Assembly: GCA_023634235.1 (NCBI GenBank)
Contig: JAMKCF010000002.1
Location: 15,247,091 to 15,311,090, forward strand
Direction of reading: 5' to 3'
From: Pisaster brevispinus
Lineage: Eukaryota > Echinodermata > Asteroidea > Forcipulatida > Asteriidae
Length of the DNA: 64,000 nucleotides
Shown here: positions 58,001-60,599 of the stretch, piece after piece
Position numbering within the stretch: position 1 is the stretch's first letter
Layout: every line of letters begins with the position of its first letter
Translations under genes and position numbers: made by a program
The notes under the pieces: model-generated
The model's database searches: none
Seen by the model: only the letters and a program-made list of their open reading frames with translations
Told to the model about the DNA's origin: nothing

Positions 58001-59081
58001 AAACACAGTAAAAAACTGTCACAGTATTTTCATCGCGAACTTTGCATCCGTCCTTGTTTAGCGAGGTGACACTGGGCACCAATCGCATCTCTGGCTGTAG
58101 TGAGGGCAGCATTCAAACGGACACTACAGAAATTTCCTAAAGTCACCTGCAGGCAATGTTCGACCTACCTTTATTGATTTCTAATCAACAGGAGCACTCC
58201 AGATGAAATAATTTTTCATGATGCTTTCCACCTTTACCATCTTTAAATATACAATTTTGTTTCAGGTTCATTACCAATTTATGATCCCACCTCTAAAAAA
58301 TTCCTTCACAACTTCTTAAGAATTTTAAGAACAAGGTTTAGTTTCATGATGTTACTTGCTCTGGAATTCTGCACTTATGACGTCTTGAAAACTGAGGAAT
58401 TCCGCGGGTTGTAAGCGCAGAATTCTGTGGTAAGCGGCCGCGATGAAATTGAGCAAGGACTGGAGTAGTGTAAATTCCTGTGCTTGGTTAATATACATGC
58501 TTGGAAATACATGTATTAAAGTCACTGGTGAAATTTAGGCAAGCTATACGCTTCATTGATGGATTGAAATTTGATAATGTGAAGGGAAGGAAATGCTCAT
58601 TATTTGTCACGAGTTTCTGATCTGTATTTGTGACATTTGTATTTACCGTGTAACAAATGAAAATTTGTGGCGTTGTAATGATTACAATCTCAAAATTTAA
58701 TTTTGTTGTATCACTATGAATGAGGTTTCTTCACCTAAAGAGGTCGGTGTTAAGGTTCATATGTCATGCTAAAGTGGACGTGAAGCCAGTTGTGACTGGA
58801 GATGAGATAAACATGCAGAAAACTCGCAGTAGTCAAAAGATGTTACAAATTTTGCGAAGCAATTTTAGGTGACCATACAGCTCTCTTGGTGCCTGCAATT
58901 ATGAATTAAGAAGTGTGTATCTCGATGGTTATCTTGTTTCCTTGCACGTGTAGTATTTTAATCTTGATAACGTTTTTTTTTTTATTCTGCAGAACGGAAG
59001 ACATGGAGAAGGCCTTGGCAGCATCAAAAGGAAAACTCTTCTTTGGCTGTGAGATGAAATTATCAATATGGGACGGACCTG
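975..59081 (+). CDS. spen: Split ends (SPEN/Msx2-interacting protein) orthologue, 5' part, join of five exons
   Basis: The coding sequence joins 975-1066, 25517-25765, 51744-52378, 53820-53931 and 58993-59081, giving 392 complete codons plus one base. SPEN family proteins are very large nuclear RNA-binding transcriptional corepressors that act with RBPJ/Su(H) in Notch signalling, with nuclear receptors, and with SMRT/NCoR-HDAC through a C-terminal SPOC domain. Seen here: RRM1 (about residues 9-85, RNP2 LWVGNL, RNP1-like GGLSAFVDF), a Tyr/Arg/Ser-rich linker, an RS-rich stretch (about 243-298) and RRM2 (about 314-388, RNP2 LCVRNL, RNP1-like RAGIVFF). The opening residues from M4 align almost without gaps with human SPEN as I recall it. 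This separates it from the shorter RBM15 paralogues, which lack this N-terminus. RRM3, RRM4 and the C-terminal domains must lie beyond the right edge. All four internal junctions are GT-AG and restore codons that fit the family. The identification is firm; the species is not known. Confidence 0.95.
2698..2880 (+). repeat. Family A interspersed repeat, diverged copy
   Basis: It shares 'gagggcaag', 'aaaatttcaaggggcacc', and 'gaggcagttgcctccattgcc' with the better-preserved family A copies at 23.3, 28.2 and 30.0 kb, but is clearly diverged. It is non-coding. Confidence 0.45.
3222..3740. repeat. Imperfect tandem duplication, period about 297 bp
   Basis: The segment at 3376-3440 (starting TGAAATCTGACCAGAAAGTG, ending in TTTTATCAGCTGGTTTG) recurs at 3673-3735 with few changes. 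The sequence just upstream (3226-3300 and 3585-3660, sharing a CTGGCTAT..CC/CTATAA core) is also shared but more diverged. This is an old local duplication in intron 1. Confidence 0.7.
5056..5126 (+). repeat. Family B element, right-end fragment
   Basis: The sequence from TACAGTCGTAAGTTTACTGG through ACTGGCCTCTGGCCTGCAGT to TTTTGAACCCTG matches the right end of the intact family B element (46165-46248). The left part is missing. Confidence 0.6.
6110..6312 (-). repeat. Family M repeat, intron 1 copy
   Basis: It contains ACTAGTCCACAAG, 'gagagaattttgactggtcc', and 'actggcatttggccagtgg'. These appear in reverse order and orientation at 40625-40830 (TGGCCAGATGCCAGTTAAAA, CAGTCACTCAGAATTCTCTC, AACTGGTCCTGCTGGTC). 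It is an interspersed non-coding repeat. Confidence 0.5.
6323..6628 (-). mobile_element. Family B TIR element, intron 1 copy
   Basis: It begins CAGGGCTCGAAATTAACACT and ends with sequence complementary to the start of the intact copy at 45875-46248 (AAATTCCAGCCTTG). Internal landmarks are shared with that copy in reverse: CCAGTAAACATTTTGAGCT, the 'actggacgcaggcccgaggccagtga' type end, and the phenyl-like 'gtggatatttccacc' end. There is no coding capacity, so it is a non-autonomous DNA element. A partial plus-strand end of the same family lies at 5056-5126. Confidence 0.65.
7020..7245. other. Candidate regulatory block, intron 1
   Basis: This is balanced-composition sequence with no match to the repeat families in the window and few homopolymers, bounded by low-complexity DNA. 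Such islands in introns of developmental regulators are often conserved non-coding elements. No comparison could be made here. Confidence 0.2.
7534..7541 (+). promoter_or_regulatory. CSL/RBPJ-type binding motif
   Basis: CGTGGGAA fits the YRTGRGAA consensus bound by RBPJ/Su(H). SPEN is an RBPJ corepressor, so a site in its own intron is of interest. An 8-bp motif is expected several times in 64 kb by chance. Confidence 0.2.
8000..8280. other. Candidate regulatory block with a POU octamer
   Basis: A perfect octamer ATGCAAAT lies at 8007-8014. Apparently unique sequence containing GATTAAT-type and E-box-free AT/GC-mixed blocks continues at 8150-8280. T-rich low complexity separates the two parts. 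This is inference from composition and motif only. Confidence 0.22.
9187..9434. mobile_element. Family F palindromic element, decayed copy
   Basis: The left end has 'catggctctacttactgccgaattc' and the right end 'cgtaagcg..gctataagcagaacaatgaaatt', which is complementary. The interior has the same landmarks (GCTAACCTGT, TTGACGTAAGCGCGGA, CATTCTTCACTTACA) as the better-preserved element at 62163-62415. It has no coding capacity. Confidence 0.6.
10126..10356 (+). repeat. Family J interspersed repeat
   Basis: It contains TCTCTCCAGGTTTTTTCAAA, AACATTCCGAGGACATTGTT and AAATTTGGGTCCAGAATGCC, and ends TCCTAGGAAGAACCCTG. The same blocks occur reversed at 24085-24215 and in part at 12490-12562 (AAATTTGGGTACAGAATGCT). 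It is non-coding, with short inverted ends (ggttctctccagg / cctaggaagaacc). Confidence 0.65.
11655..11820 (-). repeat. Family A interspersed repeat
   Basis: In minus orientation it runs CAGGCCCGGAATTACTTGGA .. TTCCCATAGACTTTAA .. GATGAAATTCCAGG, the complement of the copies at 23.3 and 30.0 kb. The outer ends (CAGGCC-GGAATT and AATTCCAGG) form short inverted repeats, as in a TIR element about 160 bp long. Confidence 0.7.
12478..12562 (+). repeat. Family J fragment
   Basis: It shares AAATTTGGGTACAGAATGCT, CCAAAGTTTTGACAAATTCT and GGAGAGAAC with the right part of the copy at 10126-10356. Confidence 0.5.
13427..13498 (-). mobile_element. tRNA-headed SINE
   Basis: On the minus strand it reads GGCTAGATAGCTCAGTTGGT (A box) and later GGTCACAGGCTCAAATCCCG (B-box region). 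The acceptor arms do not pair as a real tRNA would. The flank (ACAAAATAGGGAGACCGCCA on the minus strand, 13510-13529) is the same as that 5' of the tRNA-like part at 57680. This shows the unit is a repeat longer than the tRNA head. Confidence 0.75.
13640..13735 (-). mobile_element. tRNA-headed SINE, degraded
   Basis: On the minus strand ATTAGGGCTAGAAAGCTCAG and TTGGTAAGGCGCC correspond to the A-box half of the SINE at 57680. The B-box half is poor. It lies 150 bp from another copy in the same orientation. Confidence 0.55.
15111..15135. repeat. (TG)n microsatellite
   Basis: Ten TG units are followed by CGCGC, an alternating purine-pyrimidine tract that can adopt Z-DNA. Confidence 0.9.
17770..18780. 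other. Candidate regulatory region with RFX X-box, intron 1
   Basis: This is about 1 kb of mostly unique, balanced sequence. It includes a well-structured segment at 18625-18780 with the perfect X-box at 18647-18660 and GTCACCGTACCGCGTGAC (18695-18714). Part of 18300-18365 looks like a family A remnant. Enhancer function is inferred. Confidence 0.3.
18647..18660. promoter_or_regulatory. Perfect RFX-type X-box
   Basis: GTTGCCCCGGCAAC is a perfect 6-bp inverted repeat around a 2-bp spacer, the symmetric consensus bound by RFX winged-helix factors (GTTGCCNNGGCAAC). All twelve half-site positions match. It lies in apparently unique sequence of intron 1. Confidence 0.5.
19145..19487. mobile_element. 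Non-autonomous TIR element, 343 bp, flanked by TAC
   Basis: The ends are AGGCCTTTTCACACT and its exact complement AGTGTGAAAAGGCCT. The trinucleotide TAC directly flanks both ends, as expected of a 3-bp target-site duplication. The interior carries repeated CCGG/GGTTC-rich blocks such as CGGTTCGGAACCGGTTCCGA. It has no transposase frame. The 3-bp duplication suggests a PIF/Harbinger-like mobiliser, but this is inference. Confidence 0.75.
19574..19725 (+). repeat. Family E element, left-part fragment
   Basis: GGCCCAATTTTATAGCTGCT, TAAGCACAAAAAGCAGC and AGAAATAGGTTACCAGCC match the left half of the family E element at 53371-53539. The right inverted end is missing. Confidence 0.6.
20997..21125. 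mobile_element. Near-perfect 129-bp palindromic MITE flanked by TAA
   Basis: The 45-bp outer arms (20997-21041 and 21081-21125) are complementary with one mismatch. Both ends read GGCCGTGTCCGAAACGGCGA. An inner 9-bp stem (GCGTCTGCC/GGCAGACGC) extends the hairpin. TAA directly flanks both sides, a 3-bp duplication of the TWA type used by PIF/Harbinger elements. The near identity of the arms suggests a recent insertion. Confidence 0.85.
23273..23446 (+). repeat. Family A interspersed repeat
   Basis: The copy runs from CAGGCCTGGAATTTCATCTT (GAGAGGGCAAGG) through AAAGGGCACTTCCATTGGGA and GGGCACCAAGGCCAAGACCA to GTGATTCCAGGCC. The ends are inverted (CAGGCCTGGAATTTC / GATTCCAGGCC). It is one of the best-preserved copies of the family in this window. 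Confidence 0.75.
24085..24215 (-). repeat. Family J repeat from which the minisatellite grew
   Basis: GGGTTCTTCCCAGGATTTCT, GTGCATTCTGGACCCAAATT and ATTGAAACAAGATCCTCAGA are the complement, in order, of blocks in the copy at 10126-10356. The repeat runs directly into the tandem array, sharing its first unit. Confidence 0.65.
24186..24427. repeat. 35-bp minisatellite, seven copies
   Basis: The unit starts GATCCTCAGAATGTTTTTTA and ends CTTTGGGTTCAA(C/G)GA. Copies begin at 24186, 24221, 24256, 24291, 24326, 24361 and 24396, and the last is cut short by an A run. Copies differ at only a few sites (CGA/GGA; one TTTCT). Because 35 is not a multiple of 3 and the unit lacks stops on the plus strand, long frames cross it in which successive units are read in different frames. 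These are not genes. Confidence 0.95.
25517..25765 (+). CDS. spen: spen coding exon 2: second half of RRM1 and start of linker
   Basis: It encodes Arg31 (completed) to residue 113 plus two bases of Gly114. The acceptor follows a pyrimidine-rich tract ending in tgcag, and the donor is GTAAGT. The translation continues RRM1 with YGRVESVKI, the RNP1-like GGLSAFVDF and an ELRIEYN end. It then enters a charged His/Asp/Tyr-rich tail (HRDYDVGHGRHSRYDGRRDG). The exon is 249 nt with phase-2 introns on both sides, so skipping it would keep the frame but remove half of RRM1. A longer translation through the donor stops at once, which supports the splice site. Confidence 0.95.
26871..27030 (+). mobile_element. 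tRNA-derived SINE with a conserved-core-like segment
   Basis: The tRNA-like head has GGTTAAGGGCGCCGTGCTCA (A-box region) and GGGTTCGAGACCCG (B box). The body has TGTCCTTGAGCAAGATACTT .. TTTGGATGGGACATTAAGC. I associate this type of core with SINEs of echinoderms and other deuterostomes (recalled, not searched). A further 55 bp (to about 27085) may belong to it. Confidence 0.7.
27880..28105. repeat. Diverged tandem repeat, period 93 bp
   Basis: Blocks such as GAGGCAATGACGCCTTACAC .. TCACTGGGTGTTTGG (27944-28005) recur 93 bp later (GAGGCAGTGTCGCCTTACAC .. CACTGGGTGTCTGG), with a partial third copy upstream. Since 93 is a multiple of 3, the plus frame at 27884-28189 shows a repeated 31-residue motif (D-x-IHW .. 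PYT-x-x-CM). There is no start context, splice signal or homology to call it a gene. Confidence 0.6.
28233..28400 (+). repeat. Family A interspersed repeat
   Basis: It begins CCTGGAATTTCATCTTTGAG, continues with CAAAGGGCAGG, AAAATCTTAAGG, GGGGCACCAAGGCCAAGACC and ATGGCCTCTGTGGCC, and ends TAATTCCAGGCCTG. It has the same organisation as the copy at 23.3 kb. Confidence 0.75.
29314..29593. mobile_element. Family E palindromic MITE, 280 bp
   Basis: The ends are CTGGGCCCAATTTCATAG and its exact complement CTATGAAATTGGGCCCAG (18 bp). The interior begins CGCTGCTTAACGGTAAGC and ends with CAGCCGTTAAGCTGCT, so the inverted repeat continues imperfectly. It has no coding capacity. Confidence 0.8.
30028..30182 (+). 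repeat. Family A interspersed repeat
   Basis: It runs from CAGGCCTGGAATTTCAGCTT through CAAAGGGCACTTTCATTGGA, AAAGTCTATGGGAAACTTTT and CCATGGTCTCCTTGGGC. The right end is decayed. An open frame in this copy shares the peptide LKVYGKLLKG with frames in other copies, because they are the same repeat and not related genes. Confidence 0.75.
30722..30872 (-). repeat. Family A interspersed repeat
   Basis: It is inverted relative to the copy 0.7 kb upstream. It starts GGCTTGGAATTACAC, passes GGCTATGGCCTCTGTTGGCC and TCCAATGGAAGTGCCC, and ends GGTGAAATTCCAGGCC. Two copies in opposite orientation this close could fold back in the pre-mRNA. Confidence 0.7.
30985..31263. repeat. Three imperfect tandem units of about 100 bp
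   Basis: Each unit has TTTATTGCAAA(A)..AATA, a GG(C/T)..TC..GACC/GGACTC segment, and a GTCTTTCTCAAAGGCTAAAT-like end. The first two are followed by ACAACACA(A)CAC-rich sequence. They are diverged. The first unit boundary contains a (CA)n tract at 31073-31086. Confidence 0.55.
31480..31830. other. Candidate regulatory block, intron 2
   Basis: This is apparently unique sequence of balanced composition (for example TCAGCCAATCCCGTCATGCG, with a CCAAT box), interrupted by a C run at 31628. There is no frame or repeat match. It could be conserved non-coding DNA. Confidence 0.2.
34420..34680. other. Candidate regulatory block, intron 2
   Basis: This is unique-looking sequence with a 12-bp perfect palindrome TCTAATATTAGA (34494-34505) and GTTTGTTTATC (a forkhead-like GTTTGTTTA) near 34528. 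It is flanked by A-rich low complexity. Function is not known. Confidence 0.2.
35040..35470. other. Candidate regulatory block, intron 2
   Basis: About 430 bp of balanced sequence lacks homopolymers and any family repeat, and stands out strongly from the AT-rich flanks. It includes GGCCAATCACTTATGGATTG (CCAAT box). Weak open frames cross it, but none has homology or splice signals. Confidence 0.27.
36326..36776. repeat. Recent tandem duplication, period 231 bp
   Basis: The unit starting CAATGATAAAGTGACTTTGT at 36326 recurs at 36557, nearly identical for about 220 bp. Differences include CGCGTTGGCTTG/CGCGTTGGTTTG and GTGCATGTGCG/GTACATGTACG, and a small deletion in the GGCAACAGAGGCAGTTGTCG part. 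Each unit ends with a family A-like stretch (TTTGCCTGTGGTAC .. TGGTGCCCCATGTCATTTCC). Confidence 0.9.
37600..37960. other. Candidate regulatory block, intron 2
   Basis: This is balanced, apparently unique sequence (for example ACTGACGTCAACGGAAGTTC near 37601, with TGACGTCA at 37603-37610, a perfect CRE). Frames crossing it are short and lack homology. Confidence 0.27.
38440..38760. other. Candidate regulatory block, intron 2
   Basis: This is unique-looking sequence of balanced composition ending at a GA microsatellite. It is free of the window's repeat families. Such islands are the best places to look for enhancers, but nothing in the sequence proves it. Confidence 0.22.
38770..38818. repeat. 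(GA)n microsatellite
   Basis: A mostly perfect GA run with a few interruptions (AAAGAGAGCGAG). The three low-complexity serine/leucine-rich frames on the minus strand here are artefacts of it. Confidence 0.9.
39014..40330 (+). mobile_element. tRNA-headed SINE split by a DNA transposon
   Basis: The left part (39016-39065) reads GGGCTAGAATATTCAGTTGG and GGAGGTCGCAGTTTC. The right part (40309-40330) resumes with AAATCCTGCTCTAGTC. Joined, they match the tRNA-like head at 57680 through its B box. The break lies in the B box, where the TIR element 39066-40308 was inserted. Confidence 0.75.
39066..40308. mobile_element. 1.24-kb non-autonomous TIR transposon flanked by AAA
   Basis: The left end GGGTACGTTCAGACGAGGAG (continuing to about 39104) is complementary, with a few mismatches, to the right end (about 40270-40308, ending CTCGTCTGAACACACCC). 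The inverted repeats are near 39 bp. AAA flanks both sides. The host SINE has a single AAA at this point, so this is a true 3-bp target duplication. Subterminal CCGGTCCGC/CGGACCGG blocks are also inverted. There is no transposase frame. Ends and duplication fit a PIF/Harbinger-like non-autonomous element (inference). Confidence 0.85.
40440..40620 (+). repeat. Family L interspersed repeat
   Basis: It contains GATTGCCAAAGTGAAAGATT, GGACTTGGGCTGGTTAGGCC, CCCATTACTTATCACAGGAT, GTGTGGAGCGACACTGGAGA and CTCTAGCGAGG. The same blocks lie inverted at 54440-54615 and in part at 41615-41695. It is non-coding. Confidence 0.65.
40625..40830 (+). repeat. Family M repeat, intron 2 copy
   Basis: GTGGCCAGATGCCAGTTAAA, CAGTCACTCAGAATTCTCTC, TTCAGTGTTGAAAAAGCATA and AGACTAGTAAAAATG match 6110-6312 in reverse complement. 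It directly follows the family L copy. Confidence 0.5.
41615..41695 (+). repeat. Family L fragment
   Basis: GGAGAAGAGGAAATTGGAGG, CTCTCGCCAAACTGCC and AGGACTGAGTTCTG match the right end of the family L copies at 40.5 and 54.5 kb. Confidence 0.5.
42180..42400. other. Candidate regulatory block, intron 2
   Basis: This is apparently unique sequence of balanced composition (GATGACGCATCAGCTCCGTT with a bZIP-like TGACGCATCA core at 42242-42252). No repeat match. Confidence 0.22.
42749..43110 (-). mobile_element. Family C MITE flanked by TTAA, 362 bp
   Basis: The right end ATTCCTGTATGATACCT and the left end AGTCGTTATATATGATTGG are diverged inverted repeats. TTAA lies at 42745-42748 and 43111-43114. 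Shared landmarks with other copies are CTTACTGATTATGAAGTTTC, ATATTTCCCTCTGAAATGAA, CTGACTCACACAACGGATTA and GACTATTTTGTCAGCTC. It is older than the copy at 60.2 kb, judging by its ends. Confidence 0.8.
43935..44105 (+). repeat. Family A-like repeat, diverged subfamily
   Basis: It contains AGCAGGCCCGATACTTTG, GTGAGGGCATG, CTTGGCAAAGG, AACATTTTGAAGGGCACAAA and GGAGGCAAATGCCCC, in the same order as family A but with many changes. Similar diverged stretches occur at 28105-28200 (plus) and 50590-50695 (minus). Confidence 0.45.
45863..46559 (+). mobile_element. Family C MITE flanked by TCAA, interrupted by a family B element
   Basis: The left end AGGTATTATACA (45863-45874) is separated by the inserted element 45875-46248 from the rest of the copy (46249-46559, ending TGTATAATACCT). 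TCAA directly flanks both sides (45859-45862 and 46560-46563). Other copies are flanked by TTAA, so the duplication is 4 bp and of the TYAA type. Confidence 0.85.
45875..46248 (+). mobile_element. Family B TIR element, intact, 374 bp, with 5-bp duplication ATACA
   Basis: The ends are CAGGGCTCGAATTT and its exact complement AAATTCGAGCCCTG. ATACA flanks both sides (45870-45874, 46249-46253). The family C host has one ATACA at this site, as seen uninterrupted at 60227-60233 (TTATACAGGA). No coding capacity is evident. CAGGG ends recall hAT elements, but those make 8-bp duplications, so the superfamily is uncertain. Confidence 0.88.
46985..47430 (-). repeat. Probable interspersed repeat with (AATTC)n edge
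   Basis: An (AATTC)n tract (46996-47025) borders A-rich sequence starting ATTTATTATGAATGTCACG. On the minus strand this looks like the short-repeat 3' tail of a retroelement. No reverse transcriptase frame remains and no second copy is in the window, so the call is tentative. Confidence 0.35.
47745..47825 (-). repeat. Family D repeat fragment
   Basis: On the minus strand, ATTTTCTTGTGACTCCAACG and ACCGATTGAGCTTCAACTTT CACGGG match 62432-62490 (ATTTTCTTGTGTCTCCGATG, ACCGATTGAGCTTAAACTTT). Confidence 0.55.
48361..48698 (-). mobile_element. Family B TIR element, diverged copy
   Basis: It starts GGGGCTTGTAATTTACACTT (diverged left end) with 'gcacaggcccgaggtaagtgattc', and ends with AGTCCAGTAAACATTTTGAG, 'ccgccttgtggactttcccccaaaaattccagcc'. 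This is the same order as the copy at 6323-6628. Confidence 0.6.
50884..51048. mobile_element. 165-bp palindromic MITE (family P)
   Basis: The left arm GCCGATTTCACGAAACG..AGGATTAATCCTA and the right arm TAAGATTAATCCTAAGTTAG..TTTGGTGAAATCGACGGC are complementary over most of about 75 bp, with small bulges. The interior is rich in AGGACGAGT/ACTCGTCCT inverted blocks. It would form a strong hairpin in RNA. A decayed relative is at 54858-55008. Confidence 0.8.
51100..51400. other. Candidate regulatory block, end of intron 2
   Basis: Unique-looking, balanced sequence lies 350-650 bp upstream of exon 3, with TTTTTAATTAAAGG (homeodomain-like TTAATTAA at 51239-51247) and GATTGCC/CCACTGATTG blocks. 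No frame is supported. It may be conserved. Confidence 0.22.
51744..52378 (+). CDS. spen: spen coding exon 3: linker, RS-rich region and start of RRM2
   Basis: It encodes Gly114 (completed) to Ser325 and one base of Asp326. The acceptor is attgttttcacag and the donor GTATGT. The open frame is unbroken for 211 codons. It begins with Tyr/Arg/Gly-rich sequence (DRYD, NYEYGSRGYDRHYGRD). A short proline/glutamine tract (QQPPPPQTQQ, about residues 178-187) follows. Next is an RS-rich block with SRSPSRSRSRSRSS around residues 257-270 and acidic/serine sequence to about 300. RRM2 opens with GLCVRNLPTRSS. Human SPEN has the same order in a linker of similar length (about 230 residues here, about 250 recalled for human). 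The coding part is GC-richer than the surrounding introns. Retention of intron 3 would add 15 residues and stop at 52420-52422. Confidence 0.95.
53117..53308 (+). repeat. Family E element, diverged copy in intron 3
   Basis: CCAATTTCATCAAGCTGTTA, TTGGCTGGTAACCGGTTTCT and CAACTGCATTATGAAATTG mark a complete but diverged family E copy. It is the first of a cluster of four leading up to exon 4. Confidence 0.6.
53309..53625 (+). mobile_element. Family E copy interrupted by a younger family E copy
   Basis: The left piece (GGCCCATATTCATAGAACTG .. TATTTTGGCA, 53312-53370) and the right piece (GGTAACCTCATTCTGGAAAG .. TGGAGTTGAACCA, 53541-53624) together make one element. The intact copy 53371-53539 sits between them at the TTTGGCtGGTAACC motif. 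Self-insertion is inferred from this order. Confidence 0.55.
53371..53539. mobile_element. Family E palindromic MITE, intact, 169 bp
   Basis: The 29-bp ends (53371-53399 and 53511-53539) are complementary with one mismatch, starting GGGCCCAATTTCATAGAGCT and ending GTTCTATGAAATTGGGCCC. The interior has TTACCAGAATAAGGTTACCA and CAAACTAGCATACCACAGG. It lies 280 bp before exon 4. Confidence 0.85.
53626..53750 (+). repeat. Family E fragment adjoining exon 4
   Basis: ACCCAATTTCATAGAGCAGA, AATAAGCAGGATACCAGTTG and TTTGGCTGGTAACCTTTTTC match family E. The right end is missing. It reaches to within 70 bp of the exon 4 acceptor. Confidence 0.55.
53820..53931 (+). CDS. spen: spen coding exon 4: centre of RRM2
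   Basis: It encodes Asp326 (completed) to Lys362 and two bases of Arg363. The residues DTSIKDGLFHEFKKYG and GIVFFKR match human SPEN RRM2 closely and include the RNP1-like strand. The acceptor is gtttattag with a modest pyrimidine tract. The donor AG|GTGATT is weak because it lacks the usual G at +5. Frame and homology on both sides make the boundaries secure. Repeats (palindromic family E) end within about 60-100 bp upstream, and a TTAA-flanked element begins 30 bp downstream, so this 112-nt exon is tightly hemmed by mobile DNA. Confidence 0.94.
53961..54397 (-). mobile_element. Family C MITE flanked by TTAA, 437 bp, with C/A-rich expansion
   Basis: The ends are AGGTATTTATACAGGATTGG and CCAATCCTGTACAATACCT. 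TTAA lies at 53957-53960 and 54398-54401. An internal run of C tracts and AAAC repeats (54101-54180) is absent from the other copies and explains its extra length. It begins 30 bp after exon 4. Confidence 0.87.
54440..54615 (-). repeat. Family L interspersed repeat
   Basis: CCTTCTCCTGTGTCACTCCA, ACATCCTGTGATAAGTAATG, CAGACCAAGTCCTTTTGAAT and CTTTCACTTTGGCAATCGG-like blocks are the complement, in order, of the copy at 40440-40620. Confidence 0.65.
54858..55008. mobile_element. Family P palindromic element, decayed
   Basis: The left end GATCGATTTCACAAAGCACT and the right end AGCTCTTTGTAGAATCGGCC are complementary with mismatches and resemble the ends of the element at 50884-51048. The arms inside are largely lost. 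Confidence 0.55.
55370..55720. other. Candidate regulatory block, intron 4
   Basis: About 350 bp of GC-richer unique sequence contains an octamer variant ATGCTAAT at 55547-55554. An open frame (55501-55719, 72 codons) crosses it but has no homology or splice context. Together with 56270-56540 it is among the more enhancer-like stretches of the window. Confidence 0.28.
56270..56540. other. Candidate regulatory block, intron 4
   Basis: This is apparently unique sequence apart from a C run (56343-56351). It ends with ATTAGCAT (56535-56542), the reverse complement of the octamer variant seen at 55547. Near 56395-56425 it has AGATCTCGAGTGCTCGATAG and CGACGAGACCTGACGTAATT (CRE-like TGACGTAA). A second unique block follows at 56735-56870. 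Confidence 0.28.
57120..57320. other. Candidate regulatory block, intron 4
   Basis: This is balanced sequence (for example CAACTGCAATCATTACCCAT, TATCGCCGGATGTTTTAATT) with no repeat match. A 61-codon frame here has no homology. Confidence 0.2.
57680..57752 (+). mobile_element. tRNA-headed SINE
   Basis: It reads GGGCTAAATAGCTCAGTTTG (A box), AACCAGAGGTCGCTCGTTCA and AGTCCTGCTCTAG (B box region). The 5' and 3' arms (GGGCTAA, TAGTAAG) do not pair, so it is not a working tRNA gene. It is preceded by GACAAAATAGGGAGACCGCC (57654-57673), shared in complement with the copy at 13.5 kb. Confidence 0.78.
58347..58455. repeat. Family F palindromic element, short decayed copy
   Basis: TTACTTGCTCTGGAATTCTG, AGGAATTCCGCGGGTTGTAA and GCGCAGAATTCTGTGGTAAG resemble the interior and right end of the family F element at 62163-62415. 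Confidence 0.5.
58993..59081 (+). CDS. spen: spen coding exon 5: end of RRM2
   Basis: It encodes Arg363 (completed) to Pro392 plus one base (G) of the next codon. The acceptor has a long T tract ending in ctgcag, and the donor is GTAAGA. The translation TEDMEKALAASKGKLFFG is nearly identical to the human RRM2 end (EDQEKALTASKGKLFFG). The last codons read WDGP plus a G, which would begin the Glu found next in human. This is the last exon I can place. I found no match to the following segment (the linker to RRM3) in 59082-64000. Confidence 0.94.
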
Positions 59082-59664
59082 GTAAGACTATAATTTTGTG
59101 CATCGTTTATTTTTACGCAGCTAATTCCCCACTCCATATTTGGGTGCAACTTCCGGCATTTCGTTCGTTTTAATGTGTGGTTTTGTAAACCGAATTGTAA
59201 TTTGCTCTTTAAAAAAATAAAATAAAATAAGTAATGATTTTTATTGAATTTTTTTATTTTTATTTATTTCAGCCACCTCCGTGGCCGCCTACCATTTGTT
59301 TGCCTTGACAATAGAAATTTCTCTGGAATGCTAGTAAAACAAGTTGTTGCCAGGTTGTTGGAGTTATTTTATGTTCCTTTGAGAGAGACTGCTAGGGTCA
59401 AAATGTGAGACGGTTACCGCTTTATGCATTGATAGCAAATAGGTTGTTTGGGCCGGTAAACAGTGTGCTGAATCTATTTGTTGTTGCAAGTGAGTTTGAC
59501 CCGTTTGATCAATATCAGCTTTTCCAAGCTCTAGTGGTTCAAACTTTGTAGTTCAAACTTTGTGGTTCAAAGTTTAAAGGTCAATATAATGCTGAAGGTG
59601 ATAAAAAAGTTCCAACAGAATTGAATCAAGAAAAGTATTCCTTCAGGAAAACAAAAACACAAAA

Positions 59665-59860
59665 ATAACTGAAAAGATAATCCTTTATTTATTTAGTTTA
59701 GTTGTTACACATCCAACAGCACAATTGAAGAAATGTTCAGTTTTCAAGTGGGGACAGAAAACCCAAATCCACATGCAAGGCTCCGATCTGAGATGGGATT
59801 CGAACCAGGGTCCACAGAGATGAAAGTCAAGGAAAAGAAAACACCGAGCCAACCTGATCC
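59665..59860 (-). mobile_element. Probable SINE with tRNA-like part
   Basis: On the minus strand GTGGACCCTGGTTCGAATCC is a good B box, followed on that strand by CATCTCAGATCGGAGCC and, further on, the body TTGCATGTGGATTTGGG. The A-box half (GTTGGCTCGGTGTTTTC) is altered. It is bordered by TTTATTTATTTAG at the other end. It is unlike the other tRNA-headed family in the window. Confidence 0.5.
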
Positions 59861-60221
59861 CCTTATGGGAAAATGTTGAACTTGGATTTCACAAAGCGGG
59901 TCTCATTAGTATGAGTTGTGGAGGAGACATTTGGCGAATTTCCCAGAGACTGACCTCCAAGGCTTATCACTTTGACGGTGACCTTAGATTAATGGGAGAT
60001 GGATTTAGCGTACCCTCGAGTCATGGGTAAACCTTATGGCCATGATGAATTAAAGTTTCGTTATAGGTTTTGGAGTTGCTTCCCCCATGATGAGCCGTTA
60101 TTGACTTGTAGTTAACTTACCTGCTTGACGGATCTGTAGTTTCATGGCATTGCATGAATACCAAAATAAAGCAAGAGTAGCAGGGCAGGGAGGAATTTTA
60201 AAAATTCAAGGGAACGATTAA

Positions 60222-60599
60222 AGGTATTATACAGGAATGGTAGAGCTGACAAAATAGTCGCAGACGGTGCTCATGTTTTGTGTGATTAACCACATACATG
60301 AAATAACAAACCTGTGAAAATTTGAGATTAATCTGTTGTGCGAGTCCAGAGAAAATTGTGAAAAACCATTGCACAATTTTCAGCATGTAAACACATTGTC
60401 CTTAATTTAGGTTGTATCAACCAAAATAGGCGTTATTTCCCCCAGGTTTGGAGATATAGTTTACTCAAATAATATGACTTCACTGTAGTGGAAATATTTC
60501 ACCAAAAAAAAAAAAAAAATGGTTTTGGTATGAACTTCATAATCCGTAAGCTTTCTGACTAAAATGATATTTGATTCTATCCAATCCTGTATAATAATT
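60222..60599 (+). mobile_element. Family C MITE flanked by TTAA, 378 bp
   Basis: The ends are AGGTATTATACAGGAATGG and CCAATCCTGTATAATAATTT. TTAA lies at 60218-60221 and 60600-60603. Landmarks are GAGCTGACAAAATAGTCGCA, AAATAACAAACCTGTGAAAA and CATAATCCGTAAGCTTTCTG. It has no frame of note. This copy gives the uninterrupted form of the site where the 46-kb copy carries the family B insertion. Confidence 0.87.

Larger units (their letters stand above)
53932..58992 (+). other. spen intron 4 (about 5.1 kb)
   Basis: The intron is bounded by a weak GTGATT donor and a strong ctgcag acceptor, phase 2. It holds a TTAA-flanked element, a family L repeat, a decayed palindromic element, two candidate regulatory blocks, a tRNA-headed SINE and an 18-A run (57591-57608). 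The stretch 57760-58340 shows nothing I recognise. Confidence 0.92.
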